Assembly: GCA_004298065.1 (NCBI GenBank)
Contig: SCRL01000078.1
Coordinates: 1 to 64,000, forward strand
Length of the DNA stretch: 64,000 bases
From: Gammaproteobacteria bacterium
GTDB lineage: Bacteria > Pseudomonadota > Gammaproteobacteria > Acidiferrobacterales > Sulfurifustaceae
Direction of reading: 5' to 3'
The notes under the pieces are model-generated. The model was not told the DNA's origin, made no database searches, and was given only the letters and a program-made list of their open reading frames with translations. This document shows positions 1 through 13,357 of the stretch, one piece after another (position 1 is the first letter of the stretch; each line of letters begins with the position of its first letter). The position numbers and the translations under genes were made by a program.

Positions 1-221
1 GTGCCGGCCACGATCATCACGTCCGACTGGCGCGGGCTCGGGCGAAAAATCATGCCGAACCGGTCCATGTCGTAACGCGAGGCGGCGGCGTGCATCATCT
101 CGACCGCGCAGCAGGCAAGCCCGAAGGTCATCGGCCACAGCGAACCGGTACGCGCGGCGTTGATGAGTTTGTCCGCAGTCGTGGTAACGAAGCCGCGCTC
201 AAGGATTCCCTCTATTCCCAC
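1..221 (-). CDS. nuoB: NADH-quinone oxidoreductase subunit B (partial, cut by window edge)
   Basis: The first 73 codons of the NuoB subunit of respiratory complex I, which carries the terminal [4Fe-4S] cluster N2 next to the quinone site. Reading from a GTG at 221, the protein begins [19 protein letters not shown] and continues through [17 protein letters not shown] to [14 protein letters not shown], the standard NuoB N-terminus. The adjacent Cys pair in LACCAVE supplies two N2 ligands; the others lie beyond the window. The GTG start overlaps the end of nuoA by 10 nt, implying translational coupling in a nuoAB... operon. The identity is certain; the start is well supported by alignment to the family. 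Confidence 0.97.
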   Translation of the reverse strand, partial: MGIEGILERGFVTTTADKLINAARTGSLWPMTFGLACCAVEMMHAAASRYDMDRFGMIFRPSPRQSDVMIVAG

Positions 222-568
222 TCGAGAGCCCCCTTCTTCCACTCGTAGATGAAGCCGACCACCAGGATACCGAGGAACAGCATCATCGCGACGAAGCCGG
301 GCATGCCGATCTCCTTGAGCGCCACCGCCCACGGAAACAGGAACGCGATCTCAAGATCGAAGATGATGAACAGGATGGCGACGAGGTAGTAGCGCACGTC
401 GAACTTCATGCGCGAGTCCTCGAACGCCTCGAAGCCGCACTCGTAGGGCGAGGTCTTCGCGCTATCCGGGCGATACGGTCCGAGCACGCGCCCGAGCAGG
501 ATCATGGCGCCGCCGATGAACAGCGCGACACCCATGAAAATCAGGATTGGAAGATAGCTCTGCAGCAT
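212..568 (-). CDS. nuoA: NADH-quinone oxidoreductase subunit A
   Basis: A 118-residue membrane subunit of complex I. Three hydrophobic helices are visible (about residues 7-27, 62-82 and 90-110), with the conserved loop [32 protein letters not shown] split here by the second helix start. The length matches the family (about 118-120). It is the first gene of the nuo operon, lying downstream of tRNA-Leu and secG, a common proteobacterial arrangement. The stop codon lies inside the start of nuoB. Confidence 0.97.
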   Translation of the reverse strand: MLQSYLPILIFMGVALFIGGAMILLGRVLGPYRPDSAKTSPYECGFEAFEDSRMKFDVRYYLVAILFIIFDLEIAFLFPWAVALKEIGMPGFVAMMLFLGILVVGFIYEWKKGALEWE

Positions 569-688
569 CCGCGCAATGACCGCTCGTGGTGTAAACCAGC
601 GCTGTTATGTAGTTATTTGGACAGCCGGGCGAGTCTAGGCGAGCGCGGAATTGCAAGTCAAGCAACTGCGGATTATTAGGGGTATAAA

Positions 689-720
689 GACGCCTTGCGC
701 AAAAACCGCGCAACGGCGTC
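689..720 (-). terminator. Terminator downstream of tRNA-Leu
   Basis: On the minus strand, GACGCC-G-TTGCGC pairs with GCGCAA-GGCGTC around a GGTTTTT loop, giving a 12-bp stem with one bulge, followed by TTTAT. It lies just past the CCA end of tRNA-Leu and before nuoA, so it probably ends the secG/tRNA transcript. Confidence 0.7.
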
Positions 721-730
721 GAAAAATGAA

Positions 731-815
731 TGGTGCCGACGGGGAGACTCGAACTCCCACGGCTTGCGCCACCAGCCCCTCAAGCTGGCGTGTCTACCAA
801 TTTCACCACGTCGGC
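731..815 (-). tRNA. tRNA-Leu (anticodon GAG)
   Basis: An 85-nt class II tRNA on the minus strand. The acceptor stem GCCGACG pairs with CGTCGGC, the discriminator is A and CCA is encoded at 731-733. The anticodon stem CCAGC/GCTGG encloses loop TTGAGGG, giving anticodon GAG (reads CUC/CUU leucine codons). A variable arm (TGGCGCAAGCCGTG region) and the T-arm GGGAG-TTCGAGT-CTCCC are present. Placement between secG and nuoA is a common proteobacterial arrangement. Confidence 0.97.
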
Positions 816-893
816 GGGAAAAGGAAGGAATTGACGGACGGATTGTAACTGCTTCGCGGCGGTTTCTGAATCCCGCGGCCGTCCGTCAGGAAT

Positions 894-1232
894 TTACTTT
901 GGCACCTCGGGAACCTTGTCGGGTGCGGGAACCGCCGGCGCGACCGGCGCCGCCGGAACAGTTTCGGTCACGCTGCGCGTGACGCTCGCCGCTTCCCGGG
1001 ACTCGCTGGTCGCGATCCAGGCCAACGCCATGTTAGAAAGGAAAAACACGGTCGCGAGAATCGCGGTCGTGCGACTCAGGAAGTTGGACGAGCCGCGCGC
1101 GCCGAACAGCGTCTGCGACGCACCGGCGCCGAAGGCCGCGCCCATGTCCGCGCCCTTGCCCTGCTGCAACAGCACCAGCGCCACCAGCCCCACGGCCGAC
1201 AGCACGTCAATGACCAGGATGATGTCTTTCAT
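894..1232 (-). CDS. secG: Preprotein translocase subunit SecG
   Basis: A 112-residue auxiliary subunit of the SecYEG protein-conducting channel in the inner membrane. The N-terminal helix (residues 2-21) is followed by the SecG signature LLQQGKGADMGAAFGAGASQTLFGARGS, here split over residues 22-48, then a second helix (about 53-75). The C-terminal tail is rich in Pro, Ala and Val, as often in proteobacterial SecG. It lies 18 nt downstream of tpiA and is followed by tRNA-Leu, the usual order. Confidence 0.96.
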   Translation of the reverse strand: MKDIILVIDVLSAVGLVALVLLQQGKGADMGAAFGAGASQTLFGARGSSNFLSRTTAILATVFFLSNMALAWIATSESREAASVTRSVTETVPAAPVAPAVPAPDKVPEVPK

Positions 1233-1250
1233 GGCTGTACTCCGTATCGA

Positions 1251-2006
1251 TCAAGCGGCGCGGCAGATGTTCAGGAACTCTTCCGCGACCAGCGAAGCGC
1301 CGCCGATGAGGCCGCCGTCAATGTCCGGCTGCGCCATAAGCTCCTTCGCATTCGACGCCTTCATGCTGCCGCCGTACAGGATGCGCATGCCGTCGGCCAC
1401 GCCCTTGTCGAGCGCCGCGAGCCGCCCACGGATGAAGGCGTGCACGTCCTGCGCCTGTTGCGGCGTGGCGGTCTTGCCGGTGCCGATGGCCCATACCGGC
1501 TCGTAGGCCAGCACGGAATTCTTTAGCGCGGCGATGCCATGCATCTGGATCACGGCGTCGAGCTGGCGCGCCACGACGCTCTCGGTCTGGTTGGCCTCGC
1601 GCTCGGCGAGGGTCTCACCGATGCACAGGATCGGAATCAGGCCCGCGGCCTGGGCGGCGCCGAATTTTTCCGCCACCAGCTTGTCGGTCTCGCCGTAGTA
1701 GCTGCGCCGCTCCGAGTGGCCGACGATCACGTAGGTACTGCCGTAGTCCTTGAGCATCGGCCCGGCGGTTTCGCCGGTGTAGGCCCCGGACTTGTGCACG
1801 GACAGATTCTGCCCGCCCCACACCGCGTTGCTGCCCTTGAGCAGCGTCGCGACCAGCGGAATCAGGATGAACGGCGGACACACCGCCACCTCGGCGGTGT
1901 TGACGCTCGCGAGCCCCTGTTTGATGCCGTTCACCAGCGCCGTGGACTCGGCCTGGCTGCCGTTCATCTTCCAGTTACCCGCCACCAGCGGCCGGCGCTT
2001 GGACAT
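1251..2006 (-). CDS. tpiA: Triosephosphate isomerase
   Basis: Interconverts dihydroxyacetone phosphate and glyceraldehyde 3-phosphate in the cytoplasm. The 251-residue protein has the catalytic Lys in NWKMNG, the His in VGHSERR, the Glu in AYEPVWAIGTGK, and the C-terminal phosphate-binding GGSMKASNA and DGGLIGGASL loops. The ATG at 2006 is chosen because it gives the normal MSKRRPLVAGNWKMNG start and is preceded by a strong GGGAGGT ribosome site; an upstream in-frame ATG at 2081 would add 25 unconserved residues. It is followed closely by secG. Confidence 0.97.
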   Translation of the reverse strand: MSKRRPLVAGNWKMNGSQAESTALVNGIKQGLASVNTAEVAVCPPFILIPLVATLLKGSNAVWGGQNLSVHKSGAYTGETAGPMLKDYGSTYVIVGHSERRSYYGETDKLVAEKFGAAQAAGLIPILCIGETLAEREANQTESVVARQLDAVIQMHGIAALKNSVLAYEPVWAIGTGKTATPQQAQDVHAFIRGRLAALDKGVADGMRILYGGSMKASNAKELMAQPDIDGGLIGGASLVAEEFLNICRAA

Positions 2007-2132
2007 GAGACCTCCCGGATTCCTTATATATACAGGCTGAAAAATGCGCGCGATGTTACCGGCGAGGGGGGAAGAAAGCAATTAGCCAATAGCGATTCGC
2101 CAAAGGCTACAGGTTAACAGCTCGATTTTTTA

Positions 2133-3488
2133 CTACGCCGCCTCTTCCGCGGCGCGCTTCACGGTATCGGCCAGGCGTTGTGCCAAACGCTCCACCTGCG
2201 CCGTATCCTGGCCCTCGACCATCACACGCACCACTGGCTCGGTGCCGGAGGGGCGCAGCAGCACGCGTCCCCGGCTTCCGAGCTCGCGCTCGGCGTCGGC
2301 CACGGCGCCCGCGACCGGGGCAGATTGCCTGAGGTCGAAGCGGCGCGCCATGCGCACGTTGACCAGGCGCTGCGGGTAGATCGTGAGGCCCTTGTGCAAT
2401 TGGCTCAGGCGCTTGCCGGATTCGATCTGCGCCGCGAGCACCTGCAGCGCGGCGATAATCCCGTCGCCGGTGCTGCTCTTGTCGAGGCACAGGATGTGGC
2501 CGGAGGTCTCGCCGCCGATCTCCCAGCCCTGCGCCGCGAGCAGGGCCAGCACGTAACGGTCGCCGACCGCCGCGCGCGCGAACGGGATGCTACGCTCCGC
2601 GAGCGCCTGTTCGAGACCGAGGTTCGTCATGTGCGTGCCGGCGACGCCGCCGCGCAGAACGCCGGCGCGGTGGCGCGCGAGCGCGATGATGTAGAGCAGC
2701 GCGTCGCCGTCCAGGATTTCGCCGGTCTCGTCCACCATGATGACGCGGTCGCCGTCACCGTCGAGCGCGAGCCCGAGGTCGGCGCCGTGGTAGCGCACCG
2801 CCTGTTGCAGCGTCGCCGGGTGCGTCGAGCCGCACTCGAAATTGATGTTGAAGCCGTCGGGCTCGTTGGCCACCGGGATCACCTGTGCGCCAAGCTCGCT
2901 GAACACGTGCGGCGCGATGTAGTAGGCCGCGCCGTTGGCGCAGTCCACCACGATCTTGAGTCCGGCGAGCGTCAGGCGCGAAGGGAAAGTGCTCTTGCAG
3001 AATTCGATGTAGCGCCCGGCGGCGTCCTCGTAGCGCCGCGCCTTGCCGAGCTTGGCCGGCGCCACCGTGCGCAGCGGCTCGCGCATCATGCGCTCGATCT
3101 CGGCCTCGACCGCGTCCGGCAGTTTGGTGCCTTCGGCCGAGAAGAACTTGATGCCGTTGTCCTCGTAGGGATTGTGCGACGCCGAGATGACGATACCGGC
3201 GCGGGCGCGGGCGGTGCGCGTGAGATACGCGATGCCGGGCGTCGGCATCGGCCCGAGCAGCCGAATGTCCACGCCGGCGGCCGACAGGCCCGACTCAAGC
3301 GCCGATTCGAGCAGGTAGCCCGAGATGCGCGTGTCCTTGCCGATGAGCACCTTGCCCGGCTCGCCGTCGCGCGCGCCGAGCACGCGGCCCGCAGCCCAGC
3401 CGAGCTTGAGCACCAACTCGGGCGTGATGGGCTCGTCGCCCACCTTGCCGCGAATGCCGTCGGTGCCGAAAAAGCGTCGCTGCGTCAT
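2133..3488 (-). CDS. glmM: Phosphoglucosamine mutase
   Basis: Converts glucosamine 6-phosphate to glucosamine 1-phosphate, feeding UDP-GlcNAc for peptidoglycan and LPS. The 451-residue protein starts [14 protein letters not shown] at 3488 (an upstream in-frame ATG at 3524 adds only unconserved residues). The phosphoserine active site is in [16 protein letters not shown], the metal-binding loop is ALDGDGDRV, the substrate loop is GGETSGHI, and the phosphate-binding loop [14 protein letters not shown] is near the end. It overlaps the folP stop by 4 nt, so the two are translationally coupled, as in many gammaproteobacteria. Confidence 0.98.
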   Translation of the reverse strand: MTQRRFFGTDGIRGKVGDEPITPELVLKLGWAAGRVLGARDGEPGKVLIGKDTRISGYLLESALESGLSAAGVDIRLLGPMPTPGIAYLTRTARARAGIVISASHNPYEDNGIKFFSAEGTKLPDAVEAEIERMMREPLRTVAPAKLGKARRYEDAAGRYIEFCKSTFPSRLTLAGLKIVVDCANGAAYYIAPHVFSELGAQVIPVANEPDGFNINFECGSTHPATLQQAVRYHGADLGLALDGDGDRVIMVDETGEILDGDALLYIIALARHRAGVLRGGVAGTHMTNLGLEQALAERSIPFARAAVGDRYVLALLAAQGWEIGGETSGHILCLDKSSTGDGIIAALQVLAAQIESGKRLSQLHKGLTIYPQRLVNVRMARRFDLRQSAPVAGAVADAERELGSRGRVLLRPSGTEPVVRVMVEGQDTAQVERLAQRLADTVKRAAEEAA

Positions 3489-4330
3489 GTCTCCTGCGCC
3501 TTTGGGGAATAGACCGCTTCCCACATCCGTATCGCCTCGACCGTCGGGGCCACGTCGTGCACCCGGACGATCCGTGCGCCATTTTGCACCGCCATGAGCG
3601 CGAGCGCCACACTCGCGTGCAGCCGCCGCTCCACCGGCAAACCGAGCGCCTTGCCGATCAGGGATTTGCGCGACAGGCCGGCGAGCACCGGCAAGCCGAG
3701 CGCGGTAAACGCACGCAGGTGGCGCAGTAGTTCGAGGTTGTGTTCGAGCGTCTTGCCGAAACCGAAGCCCGGATCGATGACGAGCTGGTTGCGCGGGATA
3801 CCGGCGGCCTCGCAGGCGGCGACGCGCGCGGCGAGAAAATCGCGGATGTCGCTGACAACATCCTGATATTGAGGGTTCTCCTGCATGCAGCGCGGCTCGC
3901 CTTGCATGTGCATCAGGCAGACCGGCACCTTCGCTTCCGCGGCAACCGAAAGCGCGCCCTCCGCTCGCAACGCCAGTACGTCATTAATGAATCCGGCGCC
4001 GGCGGCTACCGCTGCGCGCATGACTTCGGGCTTGGCAGTGTCGATGGAAACCGGGACGGCAACCTTGCGCACCAGTGACTCGATAACGGGTATGACGCGA
4101 TCCAGCTCTTCCTGCACCGACACCGGCTGCGCGCCGGGGCGAGTGGATTCGCCACCGACGTCGACGACGGCCGCGCCCTCCTCGACCATGCGGCGCGCCT
4201 GCGCCAGCGCCGCCTCGCGCGCGGTGAAGCGTCCGCCGTCGGAGAACGAGTCCGGCGTGACATTGAGCACGCCCATCACGGCGACACGGGAGAGATCAAG
4301 CGCGCGTCCGCGGCAATCGAGTGATGTCAT
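3485..4330 (-). CDS. folP: Dihydropteroate synthase
   Basis: Condenses p-aminobenzoate with 6-hydroxymethyl-7,8-dihydropterin diphosphate in folate synthesis; the target of sulfonamides. The 281-residue TIM-barrel protein carries both DHPS signatures: [14 protein letters not shown] near residue 20 and the GESTRPGA loop near 60, plus DPGFGFGKT and GLSRKS later. The ftsH-folP-glmM order is conserved in gammaproteobacteria. A strong hairpin separates it from ftsH, so it may be expressed both by readthrough and independently. Confidence 0.98.
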   Translation of the reverse strand: MTSLDCRGRALDLSRVAVMGVLNVTPDSFSDGGRFTAREAALAQARRMVEEGAAVVDVGGESTRPGAQPVSVQEELDRVIPVIESLVRKVAVPVSIDTAKPEVMRAAVAAGAGFINDVLALRAEGALSVAAEAKVPVCLMHMQGEPRCMQENPQYQDVVSDIRDFLAARVAACEAAGIPRNQLVIDPGFGFGKTLEHNLELLRHLRAFTALGLPVLAGLSRKSLIGKALGLPVERRLHASVALALMAVQNGARIVRVHDVAPTVEAIRMWEAVYSPKAQET

Positions 4331-4337
4331 AAGCCGG

Positions 4338-4367
4338 AAAACAAAGCGGCCAGCAAAGGCTGGCCGC
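4338..4367 (-). terminator. Intercistronic terminator between ftsH and folP
   Basis: On the minus strand a perfect 9-bp stem GCGGCCAGC / GCTGGCCGC with a 4-nt loop (plus-strand 4346-4367) is followed by TTTGTTTT at 4345-4338. It sits between the ftsH stop and the folP start and should reduce readthrough. Confidence 0.75.
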
Positions 4368-4391
4368 GATAGTTTAGTTTAAGAGAAACGC

Positions 4392-6296
<1,905 letters not shown>

Positions 6297-6388
6297 GCTA
6301 TACCTCTTTACGGTCCTGCCGACCTAAAAACTACCGAATTGCTGACGCCATTGTCCTATGGCGCACGCCAACGCATCAATGACCTTCA

Positions 6389-7012
6389 TCAATGGCCCTT
6401 AAAACCCTTGCCGAGGAGGTACACCTCCCGGCTCTCGGCGCGCGACGCCTTCGGCTTGCGCGCGTGAAGCTTCACAAAGCGCCGCTGCATCGCGCGGTGA
6501 AACTCCTGGAACCCGGCTCCCTGGAAGGCCTTGACCAGAAAGTCGCCGCCCGGCCGCAGGGTTTTGTCGGCGAATTCCAGCGCGAGTTCCGCCAGCAACA
6601 TGGAACGCCCCTGATCGGCAGAGGCGATACCACTTATATTGGGCGCCATGTCCGCGATTACAAGGTCCACCGGTTTACCACCCAAACGCTCTATTAAGGA
6701 GTCTAGCACTGCCTGTTCGGTGAAATCGCCCTGCAATATCTCGACCTCCGCGATCGCCTCCATCGGCAGGATGTCGAGCGCGATCACCCGGCCGGTGGGG
6801 CCGACGCGCTCCCTGGCGTACTGCGACCAGCCGCCGGGCGCGGCGCCGAGGTCCACGACCGTCATCCCCGGGCGGAACAGCCGGTCGCGCTCGTCGATCT
6901 CGGCGAGCTTGTAGACCGCGCGCGAGCGCTTGCCTTCCTTCTGGGCACGCTTGACGTATTCGTCGGTGAAATGCCGGCGCAGCCAGCGGTCACTGCTTTT
7001 GCTGCGGGCCAT
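6389..7012 (-). CDS. rlmE: 23S rRNA (uridine-2'-O)-methyltransferase RlmE
   Basis: SAM-dependent heat-shock methyltransferase (FtsJ/RrmJ) that modifies U2552 of 23S rRNA during large-subunit assembly. The 207-residue protein has the N-terminal RNA-binding KRSRAVYKL, the SAM-binding [15 protein letters not shown], and the catalytic K-D-K-E set visible as [21 protein letters not shown] and SREVYLL. It is 92 nt upstream of ftsH and divergent from yhbY, the canonical gammaproteobacterial layout. Confidence 0.98.
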   Translation of the reverse strand: MARSKSSDRWLRRHFTDEYVKRAQKEGKRSRAVYKLAEIDERDRLFRPGMTVVDLGAAPGGWSQYARERVGPTGRVIALDILPMEAIAEVEILQGDFTEQAVLDSLIERLGGKPVDLVIADMAPNISGIASADQGRSMLLAELALEFADKTLRPGGDFLVKAFQGAGFQEFHRAMQRRFVKLHARKPKASRAESREVYLLGKGFKGH

Positions 7013-7068
7013 GGAACAACTCGGGTATCATGCGCGGGTTTTCATTCCTTAATCATCGACGATTATAT

Positions 7069-7362
7069 ATGGCGCTCACCACTTCCCAACGAAAGCATTT
7101 GAAAGCCCTGGCGCACAAACGCAAACCGGTGGTGCTGGTCGGCAATGCCGGCGTCACCGACGCTGTCGTCAAGGAAACCGAGCGCGCGATCGAGCGTCAC
7201 GAACTGCTCAAAATCCGTCTGCCAGCGGTGGAGCGGGGTGAACGCAGCGAGATGGCACAGAAAATCAGCGATGCCGTCGGTGCCGAGCTGGTACAGGAGA
7301 TCGGCCGGGTCGCCGTGCTGTATCGCCGGGCGCAGAAACCGCGCCTGGTGCTGCCGGACTGA
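7069..7362 (+). CDS. yhbY: Ribosome assembly RNA-binding protein YhbY
   Basis: A 97-residue CRS1/YhbY (CRM)-domain protein that binds pre-50S ribosomal particles. The family core is clear: LTTSQRKHLKALAHKRKPVV, then GNAGVTDAVVKETERAIERHELLKI, and the end IGRVAVLYRRAQKPRL. The ATG at 7069 gives the standard N-terminus; an upstream in-frame ATG at 7030 is not conserved. It is divergent from rlmE with about 56 bp between them and convergent with greA (1 nt between stops). Confidence 0.96.
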   Translation: MALTTSQRKHLKALAHKRKPVVLVGNAGVTDAVVKETERAIERHELLKIRLPAVERGERSEMAQKISDAVGAELVQEIGRVAVLYRRAQKPRLVLPD

Positions 7363-7363
7363 A

Positions 7364-7836
7364 TCAGACGTAGCGGATATCGAGAATTTCGTAGGTGCGC
7401 AGGCCGCCCGGCACCTGCACCTCGACCACATCGCCCTCTTCCTTGCCGATCAGGGCGCGCGCGATGGGCGAGCTGATGGATATCCTGCCCTGGGCCAGGT
7501 CGGCCTCGTAGTCGCCGACGATCTGGTAGGTGACCTCTTTCCCGCTGTGCTCGTCGAGCAAATCGAGCGTGGCGCCGAATACCACCCGGCCATCGGCATT
7601 CACCGTTTGCGGATCTATGACCTGGGCAGAGGCCAGCCGGTTTTCGAAGTCCGCGATGCGCCCCTCGATGAACCCTTGCTGTTCCTTGGCGGCGTGGTAC
7701 TCGGCGTTCTCCGAAAGATCGCCGTGCGAGCGCGCCTCGGCGATCGCCTGGATGATGCGCGGGCGCTCCACGGTCTTGAGCCGGTGCAGCTCCGTCTTAA
7801 GCTTCTCCGCGCCGGCGGCGGTGATGGGAATCTTCT

Positions 7837-7840
<4 letters not shown>
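7364..7840 (-). CDS. greA: Transcription elongation factor GreA
   Basis: Rescues backtracked RNA polymerase by stimulating cleavage of the nascent transcript. The 158-residue protein has the N-terminal coiled coil (about 1-75) with the acidic tip [13 protein letters not shown] that reaches the polymerase active site, and the C-terminal FKBP-like domain with [23 protein letters not shown]. The length is typical. It overlaps the carB stop by 4 nt, completing a carA-carB-greA operon. Confidence 0.98.
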
Positions 7841-11059
<3,219 letters not shown>

Positions 11060-11067
<8 letters not shown>

Positions 11068-12250
11068 CGGACGCCACCGCGACCACCGGACGCGCGGCAC
11101 CGGCGCGGTGCTGCTCCATCAGGCGGATGAAATGGTCGAACAGGGGTGAGACATCGTGCGGACCGGGACTCGCCTCGGGATGGCCCTGGAACGAAAACGC
11201 CGGCTTGTCGGTGCGCGCCACGCCCTGGATTGTGCCGTCGAACAGCGAGCGGTGCGTCACGCGCAGGTTGCGCGGCAGGCTCGCCTCGTCCACGGCGAAG
11301 CCGTGGTTCTGGCTCGTGATCATCACACGCCCGGCGTCCACGTCCTGCACCGGATGGTTGGCGCCGTGGTGGCCGAATTTCATCTTGACGGTGCGCCCGC
11401 CGGAAGCGAGCCCGAGCAACTGATGCCCGAGACAGATGCCGAACACCGGCAGACCGGTCTCGACGATCTCGCGGATGGCGGCGATGGCGTAATCGCACGG
11501 TTCCGGGTCGCCCGGACCGTTGGACAGAAACACGCCGTCGGGATTCATACGCAACACTTCCGCCGCCGGCGTCTTTGCCGGCACCACGGTCAGATCGCAA
11601 CCGCGCTCGGCGAGCATGCGCAGGATGTTGCGTTTGATGCCGTAGTCATAAGCAACGACCTTGAAACGCGTGGGAATGTCCTTGCGATAGCCTTCGCTAC
11701 GCACCCAGGTGCCCTCGCTCCACGCGTAAGGCTCTTTCGTGGTCACGACCTTGGCCAAATCCATGCCCTTCAAGCCCGGGAACGCGCGCGCAGCCTTGAG
11801 CGCCTTTTGCTTATCGAGCTTCTTACCCTTGGCCACGGCGAGGATGCAGCCGTTCTGCGCACCCTTTTCGCGCAGCAGGCGCGTGAGCCGGCGCGTGTCG
11901 ATGCCGGCGATGCCGACGAGCTTTTGGCGGCGCATGAACTCGGGCAACGATTCCGCGGCGCGCCAGTTGCTGTGGACCGCAGGCAGGTCGCGGATAATGA
12001 GGCCGGTGGCGTAGGTCTTGCCGGACTCCATGTCCTCGACGTTGCAGCCGGTGTTGCCGATGTGGGGATAGGTCAGCGTGACGATCTGGCGCGCGTACGA
12101 GGGATCGGTGAGGATTTCCTGGTAGCCGGTCATGGCGGTGTTGAACACCACCTCACCCACTGCCTCGCCCGGAACGCCAATGGACTCCCCGTAAAACAGG
12201 GAACCGTCTTCCAGGGCGAGCAAGGCGGTCGTCACCAGCACATTCCTCAT
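11060..12250 (-). CDS. carA: Carbamoyl-phosphate synthase small subunit (glutaminase)
   Basis: Hydrolyses glutamine and channels ammonia to CarB. The 396-residue protein has the CarA-specific N-terminal domain ([17 protein letters not shown] at the start) and a class I glutamine amidotransferase domain with the nucleophile Cys in [16 protein letters not shown] and the His/Glu pair in [13 protein letters not shown]. The start at 12250 (ATG) gives [16 protein letters not shown]; the GTG at residue 4 or 6 is a possible alternative. It is preceded by a leader with several hairpins. Confidence 0.97.
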
Positions 12251-12287
12251 TCAGTACATCAAAACTCTAAATGCGACACATGCTAAC

Positions 12288-12357
12288 AATTCCGCCGGGA
12301 GCGGAATTGGTCGCACTTTGAGTGCGCCCGACAGGGTGTGCGCCACGGATGGCGCAC
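12288..12357 (-). promoter_or_regulatory. carAB leader with three perfect hairpins
   Basis: Between carA and the upstream cytochrome gene lie three perfect inverted repeats in a row: 12288-12308 (8-bp arms AATTCCGC/GCGGAATT), 12312-12326 (6-bp arms CGCACT/AGTGCG) and 12338-12357 (8-bp arms GTGCGCCA/TGGCGCAC). None has a T-run. They would form in a carAB leader RNA transcribed from a promoter upstream of them. A role in pyrimidine or arginine control is an inference; no leader peptide was identified. Confidence 0.45.
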
Positions 12358-12360
12358 AAC

Positions 12361-12392
12361 AAAACGGGAGCGCTTGTGGCGTCTCCCGTTTT
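12361..12392. terminator. Bidirectional terminator upstream of carA leader
   Basis: A 10-bp stem AAAACGGGAG / CTCCCGTTTT with a 12-nt loop. The symmetrical A/T flanks give T-runs in both directions (TTTTT on plus, TTTTGTT on minus). On the minus strand it ends the cytochrome c4 transcript before carAB. Confidence 0.75.
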
Positions 12393-12478
12393 TGGCTCGA
12401 AACTCAGGATAAATCGGTACTCCGGCTGGAAGCGAATCTTACGGCAGCCGCCGCGTTAAATCAACGCGCGGCGGGACG

Positions 12479-13138
12479 TTACGGCAAGCTCGCGAGATAG
12501 GCGGTGATCGCCTGGATGTCTTCCTCGACCAAGCCCTGGGCCACACCGTGCATGACGGTCGGGGCGTCGGTCGGCTGCTGGAAGGTGAAGAGACGGTGAC
12601 GCAGATACTCGACGCGTTGGCCGGCGAGACGCGCATACTGCTCGGAGCCGTGCGCATCGGGGCCGTGGCAGGAAACGCAGCGCCGCTGGTAAGCAGTTCT
12701 GCCCCGCTGCGCGAGCGACGCCTCCACGGCATAGGGACGCGGCGTCATGGTCGAGTAATAGGCCGCGACCACGATGCGATCCTCTTCGCTGAACATGCGC
12801 GCCAGCGGTGCCATGATGTAGTCGTTGCGCCGCCCATCGGCGAACTTCGCGATCTGATCGAGCAGGTAATAAGGATTCTGGCCGGCGATGTTCGGCACGA
12901 GCGGCTGGATGCTGTTCCCGTCCTCGCCATGGCAACGGGCACAGAACGACGCCCGCTCGCGCGCCTGTTGCACGAGCGCCGTCCAGCCGGCGCCGTTGCT
13001 CTTCTGCAACGCCAGTTTGCGGGAGAGGGCTTCCCGCTGGTTCGGTGGCTCGGCAGCGGATACGGACACCCCTGCTCCCGCTACTAGAATCAAAAAACCG
13101 GTCGCGACCCCGATCGCCGCCCTCAACGCGCTTGTCAT
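12479..13138 (-). CDS. Diheme cytochrome c4-like protein
   Basis: A periplasmic electron carrier of 219 residues with a Sec signal peptide (cleavage likely after VSVSAAE) and two heme c sites, CARCH (about 66-70) and CVSCH (about 143-147), in the tandem-domain layout of cytochrome c4. Candidate distal Met ligands are present in both halves (MAPLARMF and TVMHGV). Such proteins usually donate electrons to terminal oxidases or nitrogen-oxide reductases. It is monocistronic: a terminator follows it and the 219 bp before it (13139-13357) hold no gene I can support. That interval contains TTGAC-GCAG-GTCAC, only a weak match to an FNR box. Confidence 0.9.
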   Translation of the reverse strand: MTSALRAAIGVATGFLILVAGAGVSVSAAEPPNQREALSRKLALQKSNGAGWTALVQQARERASFCARCHGEDGNSIQPLVPNIAGQNPYYLLDQIAKFADGRRNDYIMAPLARMFSEEDRIVVAAYYSTMTPRPYAVEASLAQRGRTAYQRRCVSCHGPDAHGSEQYARLAGQRVEYLRHRLFTFQQPTDAPTVMHGVAQGLVEEDIQAITAYLASLP

Positions 13139-13357
13139 GATTCAGCCCTCTCCCGCCGCAGGAAAATGCCGACCCGGCGCATCTCCCACGAATTGGTCCA
13201 ACAGGCATATAGCAACTTTCCACGGGCCACAGGGTGACCTGCGTCAATTACGTGGCATAAAGAGGAGCGCATACATGCCTCGCCGGTAGGCAACGGGGTT
13301 GGCGGGGACAGGTTTCGTGACTGGAATCGTTCGATATCGGCAGGCACGAAAACCGCA

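Noticed and set aside
6365-6396. TTGAT-like repeat between rlmE and ftsH (CATCAATG twice)
   Set aside because: It is a short direct repeat, not the inverted arrangement needed for an FNR-family site.
13226-13252. Possible FNR box before the cytochrome c4 gene (TTGAC-GCAG-GTCAC)
   Set aside because: The right half-site matches the consensus at only three of five positions, so it was not added to the regulon.
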